NCBI GenBank assembly: GCA_944363685.1
Contig: CALVUV010000057.1
Coordinates: 1 to 8,029, forward strand
Source: an uncultured Bacilli bacterium
GTDB lineage: Bacteria > Bacillota_I > Bacilli_A > RF39 > UBA660
DNA: 8,029 bases
Direction: 5' to 3'
Position numbers and translations under genes: made by a program
Notes under the pieces: model-generated
What the model saw: only the letters and a program-made list of their open reading frames with translations
What the model was told of the DNA's origin: nothing
Databases searched by the model: none
Shown: positions 5,243 to 8,029 of the stretch, piece after piece
How positions within the stretch are numbered: position 1 is the stretch's first letter
Layout of the letters: each line of letters opens with the position of its first letter

Positions 5243-6217
5243 TCAATTTTGGATTTTGATTTGTTCTTCTTTTATTAGTGGATATGAAATAAGTTCTTTA
5301 CTATCTAAGTTTTCTTTATGCATATCAACGGCTGTAATTTGATGATTATCATAAGTTGTATAGTAATAAATACCTTTATTTGTATTACAACAAGAGGTGT
5401 AAAGAGTTATTTCATATTTTCCATTTTCTATTTCACAACAACCTCTTTGTTGATCAACAGAATTTAAAATATGAAAAAATTGACTGACACTTTCTTTTTC
5501 TGTATCTTTAGAAATAGAGTTTAGTTTTACAAAGGATGCTCTTATAAATCTAGATTGACTTGATAAGTCTCCAGGAAGTCCTATAGCACCCATTCCTCTA
5601 CTATATCTTTTTAATTCAAAATCTTTACTGAATTTGCATTCTGGTTCCTTATTAGATAGATGCATATAATTATTTAGGGCGAACATTTGCTTATCAAAGG
5701 TTGGATTATTAGTTAAGACTCCTACTTTATTTTCATATATCTTAATGCCTTCTTGTACTGATTCTACAGTTATTGATTCTTTATCATCTGATATAATCCA
5801 GTGTAGCTCTGCTAGTGGTAAATCTTCACTAAAAGGAATATTTAAAAAGTTCATATTTTTAATTAACTCTTTCGTTTCTTTAACACTACTACACTTACTT
5901 AAAATCCAAGGGATGAATTCAAACTGAGTGATGTTATCTTTTCCTAGAGTTTTATCATTATATACGGTATTACCTACAAAGTTTAAACCTGCTATTCCTA
6001 GTCCTTTTTCATTAATAGCATCATAATATAGTGGGTAGTTTCCAATAACAGTAGCCATTCCTATAATAGCATAATGATTATTTATACTACCTTTTTCTTT
6101 AAAATGAAATGGATAGTTTCTTGGAGTGATAACTACTTCTTCGTTATAAGAGATTTCATAATCTAAAGTACGTCCAAAATAAAAATCTTTTGTTTTGTAT
6201 GTTACAGCGGTACACAT
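5243..6217 (-). CDS. bsh: bile salt hydrolase / choloylglycine hydrolase (Ntn hydrolase)
   Basis: A 324-residue Ntn hydrolase of the choloylglycine hydrolase (CBAH, PVA) family, which cleaves the amide bond of glycine- or taurine-conjugated bile acids in the cytoplasm. Met1 removal exposes the nucleophile Cys2 (MCTAVTYKTKDFYFGRTLDY). Family residues seen are Arg16 and Asp19, Asn79 in GLGIAGLNF, Asn171 in GVLTNNPTFD and Arg223 in GLPGDLSSQSRF. Full length for the family, with no frameshift. The motif set (GLNF followed by GN, NNP, GLPGDLSSxSRF) favours bile salt hydrolase over penicillin V acylase, but specificity is not proven by sequence. ATG at 6217 has AAAGGAGG upstream. Promoter block B sits directly before it, and the tnpB element lies behind that promoter, pointing the same way. 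No strong terminator follows, so some transcription may continue toward rpoZ. Confidence 0.92.
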   Translation of the reverse strand: MCTAVTYKTKDFYFGRTLDYEISYNEEVVITPRNYPFHFKEKGSINNHYAIIGMATVIGNYPLYYDAINEKGLGIAGLNFVGNTVYNDKTLGKDNITQFEFIPWILSKCSSVKETKELIKNMNFLNIPFSEDLPLAELHWIISDDKESITVESVQEGIKIYENKVGVLTNNPTFDKQMFALNNYMHLSNKEPECKFSKDFELKRYSRGMGAIGLPGDLSSQSRFIRASFVKLNSISKDTEKESVSQFFHILNSVDQQRGCCEIENGKYEITLYTSCCNTNKGIYYYTTYDNHQITAVDMHKENLDSKELISYPLIKEEQIKIQN

Positions 6218-6224
6218 AATATTC

Positions 6225-6285
6225 CTCCTTTATTATAATATTATAATTATAGAGGACTTTTTGCAAGTTTTGTGACATAATTAGA
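6225..6285 (-). promoter_or_regulatory. bsh promoter and leader, copy B of the repeated block
   Basis: Minus strand: TCTAATTATGTCACAAAACT, then TTGCAA (6266-6261), and TATAATTATAATAT leading to AAAGGAGG. The pair TTGCAA-17-TAATAT (6243-6238) or TTGCAA-15-TATAAT serves as promoter. The conserved upstream part TCTAATTRTGTCAYAAWACT, identical in 17 of 20 bases to copy A, may be a regulator site or simply shared promoter context. Confidence 0.6.
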
Positions 6286-6303
6286 TATTTTTTCAGAACA
6301 TAA

Positions 6304-6325
6304 GAAATAAAATAAATTTTATTTC
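6304..6325. repeat. perfect AT-rich inverted repeat at the outer edge of the tnpB element
   Basis: GAAATAAAA (6304-6312) and TTTTATTTC (6317-6325) form a perfect 9-base-pair stem with a 4-base loop TAAA. It lies just beyond the omegaRNA-like segment and before bsh promoter block B. It could be the end hairpin of the element or the stop signal of the omegaRNA transcript; its lack of G and C makes it a weak terminator. Confidence 0.55.
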
Positions 6326-6454
6326 GCCCTTGTCGTTACCTTCAAGGATTCCTACTTCATAGATAGAGTATCCTCTATTCTCCATAGGCTTAAATTCCGA
6401 TAGTCGCTACCGTATTAATTTATCTTTCATTTGTTATTTTATCTAAAACATTAT
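6326..6454 (-). ncRNA. probable omegaRNA scaffold in the right end of the tnpB element
   Basis: TnpB nucleases use a guide RNA made from the 3' end of tnpB and the element's right end. Downstream of the tnpB stop the minus strand is more structured and G-rich than its surroundings and carries blocks familiar from Firmicute IS1341-type right ends: CGGAATTTAAGCCTATGGAG, then a hairpin AGAATAGAG-GATA-CTCTATCT with one bulge (6381-6361), then ATGAAGTAGGAATCC, and a last stem CCTTG/CAAGG (6347-6343 with 6332-6328). The 5' end may lie inside the tnpB coding region and the 3' guide begins at the element edge, so the limits are approximate. Evidence is resemblance and foldability only. Confidence 0.6.
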
Positions 6455-7603
6455 CTATACTATGCTAACTAAATTATAGTGTAACTTTAATCCTTCTAAT
6501 AATATGTTTAAACTAGCATTTATATCTCTATCATTATGTGATCCACATTTAGGACAGTCATATTCTCTTATACTTAAATCTTTTAACTTTTCATTTTTAT
6601 AACCACATGTTGAACATATCTGACTACTTGGATAATAGGTATTGATTTTATAATAAATCTTGCCTTTTATCTTACTTTTCCATTCTATTAGAGAACATAA
6701 TTTACTTAAACTTGCATCTGATAGACTTTTATTAAATACTTTTTTCTTATCTTTAAACATATCTTTTACTAATAAACTCTCTGTTACTATAATGTCATGT
6801 TCATTAACTATTTCATTCGCTATATCATTTAAATAATGTTTTCTATAATTCTTTATCTTTGCATGTACTCTTGCTATCTTTTCTTTTGTCTTTAAATAGT
6901 TCTTACTTCCTTTAACTTGTCTTGATAACTTCTTTTGTAATCTTTTTAATCTCTTTTCATATTTCATTAATACTTTCAGATTACCATACTTTATGCCATC
7001 ACTTGTTACTACTAAATCTTTTATTCCTAAATCTATTCCTACTATTGTAGTAGGTGTTACTTTCTCTATTAAGATATCTTCTTCTACTAATACACTTACA
7101 TAATACTTATTTGTTGTCTCTCTTGAAATAGTAGCATTTACTATTTTACCTTTTATTTTATCTTTATCTCTAAATCCTTTTATTTTTACATTACCTAGTT
7201 TAGGTAATTTTATAAATCTAGTTAATAAATCTACTTCTATATTACTATATTCTTTACCTTTATAATTACTTCTTATACAATTAGTTCTATAAGATTGTCT
7301 ATTAAACTTACTCTTAAAATTTGGATATCCATTTCTTTTTGCAAAGAAGTTATTAAAACCATCTTCTAAATCAAATATAGAGCATCTTAAGGCACATGAA
7401 TCTACTTCTTTAAGATATTTGTGACCCTTTTCTAATTCTTTTAAATCTTTACATAAATCAAATGATTTTTGTACTCCATTTTCTTTTTGATAATTTAGAT
7501 AATAGTTATAAACAAAACGACTACATCCAAAAGTCTTATGAATTAATATCTTTTGTTCTTCTGTTGGATATAGTCTAAATTTATATGCTCTATATATCTT
7601 CAT
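6455..7603 (-). CDS. tnpB: TnpB RNA-guided nuclease (IS200/IS605 OrfB)
   Basis: A 382-residue, full-length TnpB, the compact RNA-guided DNA endonuclease ancestral to Cas12. The opening MKIYRAYKFRLYPTEEQK and CSRFVYNYYL are classic. The helical N-terminal and wedge part covers about 1-185. The split RuvC domain has Asp191 (GIDLGIKDLVV), Glu275 (IIVTESLLVKDM) and Asp360 (DRDINASLNI), all intact. The zinc ribbon uses Cys330, Cys333, Cys350 and Cys353 (CSTC and CPKC). Length and catalytic positions are close to those of ISDra2 TnpB (Asp191, Glu278, Asp361). A start at 7603 follows AAAGGGAGG. There is no tnpA partner. The gene likely promotes retention of its element by cutting donor joints. With the active site complete, it looks like an active nuclease and not one of the dead, repressor-type TnpB derivatives. 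Confidence 0.93.
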   Translation of the reverse strand: MKIYRAYKFRLYPTEEQKILIHKTFGCSRFVYNYYLNYQKENGVQKSFDLCKDLKELEKGHKYLKEVDSCALRCSIFDLEDGFNNFFAKRNGYPNFKSKFNRQSYRTNCIRSNYKGKEYSNIEVDLLTRFIKLPKLGNVKIKGFRDKDKIKGKIVNATISRETTNKYYVSVLVEEDILIEKVTPTTIVGIDLGIKDLVVTSDGIKYGNLKVLMKYEKRLKRLQKKLSRQVKGSKNYLKTKEKIARVHAKIKNYRKHYLNDIANEIVNEHDIIVTESLLVKDMFKDKKKVFNKSLSDASLSKLCSLIEWKSKIKGKIYYKINTYYPSSQICSTCGYKNEKLKDLSIREYDCPKCGSHNDRDINASLNILLEGLKLHYNLVSIV

Positions 7604-7604
7604 A

Positions 7605-7658
7605 TGACGAACCTCCCTTTAGTAACTTAAGTGTACTACATAAAATATACGTTCGTCA
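7605..7658. repeat. left-end hairpin of the tnpB element
   Basis: TGACGAAC (7605-7612) and GTTCGTCA (7651-7658) are a perfect 8-base inverted repeat enclosing 38 bases. Inside it, around 7620-7638, TAGTAACTTAAGTGTACTA is a second, imperfect dyad with a perfect ACTTAAGT core. Nested subterminal hairpins are what Y1 transposases recognise at the ends of IS200/IS605 elements. The structure also contains the tnpB leader and the ribosome binding site AAAGGGAGG, so it may limit tnpB translation. Confidence 0.6.
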
Positions 7659-7742
7659 ATACATAAATTCGATTTTTATCTAAAAAACGCACTCACCCTA
7701 TATTTAGTCAAGTTATATAAAATTAAAGGAATTATAATTATT

Positions 7743-7794
7743 GAGATATTGCAACAGAGATTTCAACAGTTGGAATTGATGTTTGCAATATCTC
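7743..7794. repeat. 12-base perfect inverted repeat spanning the IS110 transposase stop
   Basis: GAGATATTGCAA (7743-7754) and TTGCAATATCTC (7783-7794) pair perfectly across a 28-base loop that contains the stop codon. On the plus strand the stem is followed by a TCTCTTTTTTCTTT run, terminator-like for transcription entering the element from outside; on the minus strand no T-run follows. It may protect the transposase or be part of the element's end structure. Confidence 0.55.
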
Positions 7795-8029
7795 TCTTTT
7801 TTCTTTCCTCTTTCTTTTTACGTTTCTCTTCCTCTAATTTTTTTCTTTCCCTAAATGAATTTTGGCATTGTTCTACTAATTGTTTAGGTGGTATATATTC
7901 TGTTTCATTTCTTAATATTCCATAAATAATGTTACAAGTTCTTCTCATAATGCATACAATGGCTTGATGTTTAGTTTTACCTTCTTTGATTTTTTTATAG
8001 TAGTATTCTTTAAAAATAGGATTAGTTGG
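7763..8029 (-). CDS. IS110-family transposase, C-terminal fragment
   Basis: An open frame enters from the right edge and gives 88 residues to a TGA at 7765-7763. The opening PTNPIFKEYYYKKIKEGKTK and HQAIVCIMRRTCNIIYGILR match the C-terminal part of IS110/IS116/IS902 transposases (the Transposase_20 region), where N-P-x-x-x-x-Y...G-K-x-x-x-x-A...R-x-x-x-I-Y-x-x-L is typical. The internal Met at 7948 is therefore not the real start. A Lys/Glu-rich tail (KLEEEKRKKKEERKKRD) follows. IS110 transposases pair a DEDD RuvC-like domain with a C-terminal Ser domain and are guided by a bridge RNA; neither the DEDD domain nor the bridge-RNA region can be judged in this window. The element end must lie to the left of 7763, within about 100-150 bases, but I could not mark it. 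Confidence 0.82.
   Translation of the reverse strand, partial: PTNPIFKEYYYKKIKEGKTKHQAIVCIMRRTCNIIYGILRNETEYIPPKQLVEQCQNSFRERKKLEEEKRKKKEERKKRDIANINSNC

Larger units (their letters stand above)
6304..7658 (-). mobile_element. IS200/IS605-type element carrying tnpB only (IS1341-like), approximate limits
   Basis: The unit has a left-end hairpin (7605-7658), an intact tnpB (6455-7603) and a structured right-end segment (about 6304-6454) that resembles the omegaRNA/RE of this family. No tnpA (Y1 HUH transposase) is present in the flanks visible here, so it would need TnpA supplied in trans. These elements make no target duplication. The minus-strand sequence ATTGAC at the outer edge of the left hairpin may be the target-adjacent motif, but exact ends cannot be fixed without an empty site. 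The element lies between the IS110 remnant and the bsh promoter. Confidence 0.75.

Noticed and set aside
5061..5342. Open frame of 93 codons on the plus strand across rpoZ and the bsh 3' end
   Set aside because: It runs antisense through rpoZ, a promoter block and the end of bsh; composition is that of a reverse-strand artefact.
5745..5927. Open frame of 60 codons on the plus strand inside bsh
   Set aside because: Antisense shadow of a well-supported gene, with no supporting signals.
7763..7948. A free-standing 61-residue gene starting at Met 7948
   Set aside because: The frame stays open to the right edge and the added 27 residues match the IS110 transposase C-terminal region, so it is the tail of a larger gene.
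1..8029. CRISPR array, tRNA or rRNA genes
   Set aside because: No regularly spaced direct repeats and no tRNA or rRNA sequence blocks were seen; the repeats present are the paired promoter blocks and element-end dyads.

Overview
The base composition (very AT-rich), strong Shine-Dalgarno sequences, consensus sigma-A promoters and gene content point to a low-GC Bacilli- or Erysipelotrichia-like Firmicute. A bile salt hydrolase suggests an animal gut habitat. TGA is a stop (it ends bsh and the IS110 transposase frame) and Trp is TGG, so the standard bacterial code applies and this is not a Mycoplasma-type code. Two YjcZ-like mini-proteins behind a sigma-K-like promoter hint at a spore-forming lineage; this is inference.

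Layout. 1-119: start of an AAA_14-type ATPase gene running off the left edge (minus), with a consensus promoter and a repeated CGATTACAGTC element behind it. 224-742: CmpB-like membrane protein (minus). 821-1049: two very small YjcZ-like genes (minus) ending in a terminator. 1187-2197: PrsA foldase lipoprotein (plus), terminator. 2305-3012: unknown 235-residue protein with its own perfect sigma-A promoter (plus). A bidirectional terminator at 3002-3028 overlaps both stop codons and separates it from the minus-strand block radical SAM enzyme (3787-4851) to recX (3026-3775). Upstream come rpoZ (4921-5133, own terminator) and bile salt hydrolase (5243-6217). rpoZ and bsh are each preceded by a near-identical ~60 bp promoter/leader block. 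6304-7658: an IS200/IS605-type element carrying only tnpB and a probable omegaRNA region, sitting directly upstream of the bsh promoter. 7763-8029: the 3' end of an IS110-family transposase running off the right edge.

How they fit together. The left and middle parts are ordinary housekeeping (secretion foldase, RNA polymerase omega, RecA modulator) mixed with genes of unknown role. The right ~1.7 kb is a mobile-element landing zone next to a gut-adaptive gene. I saw no convincing complete new defence system. The most unusual points are the unclassified radical SAM enzyme co-transcribed with recX and led by a hairpin that encloses its ribosome binding site, the repeated promoter block bracketing bsh, the CGATTACAGTC repeats at the ATPase promoter, and the tnpB/omegaRNA unit pointing into bsh. 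No tRNA, rRNA or CRISPR array was seen, and no gene-free stretch exceeds 300 bases.
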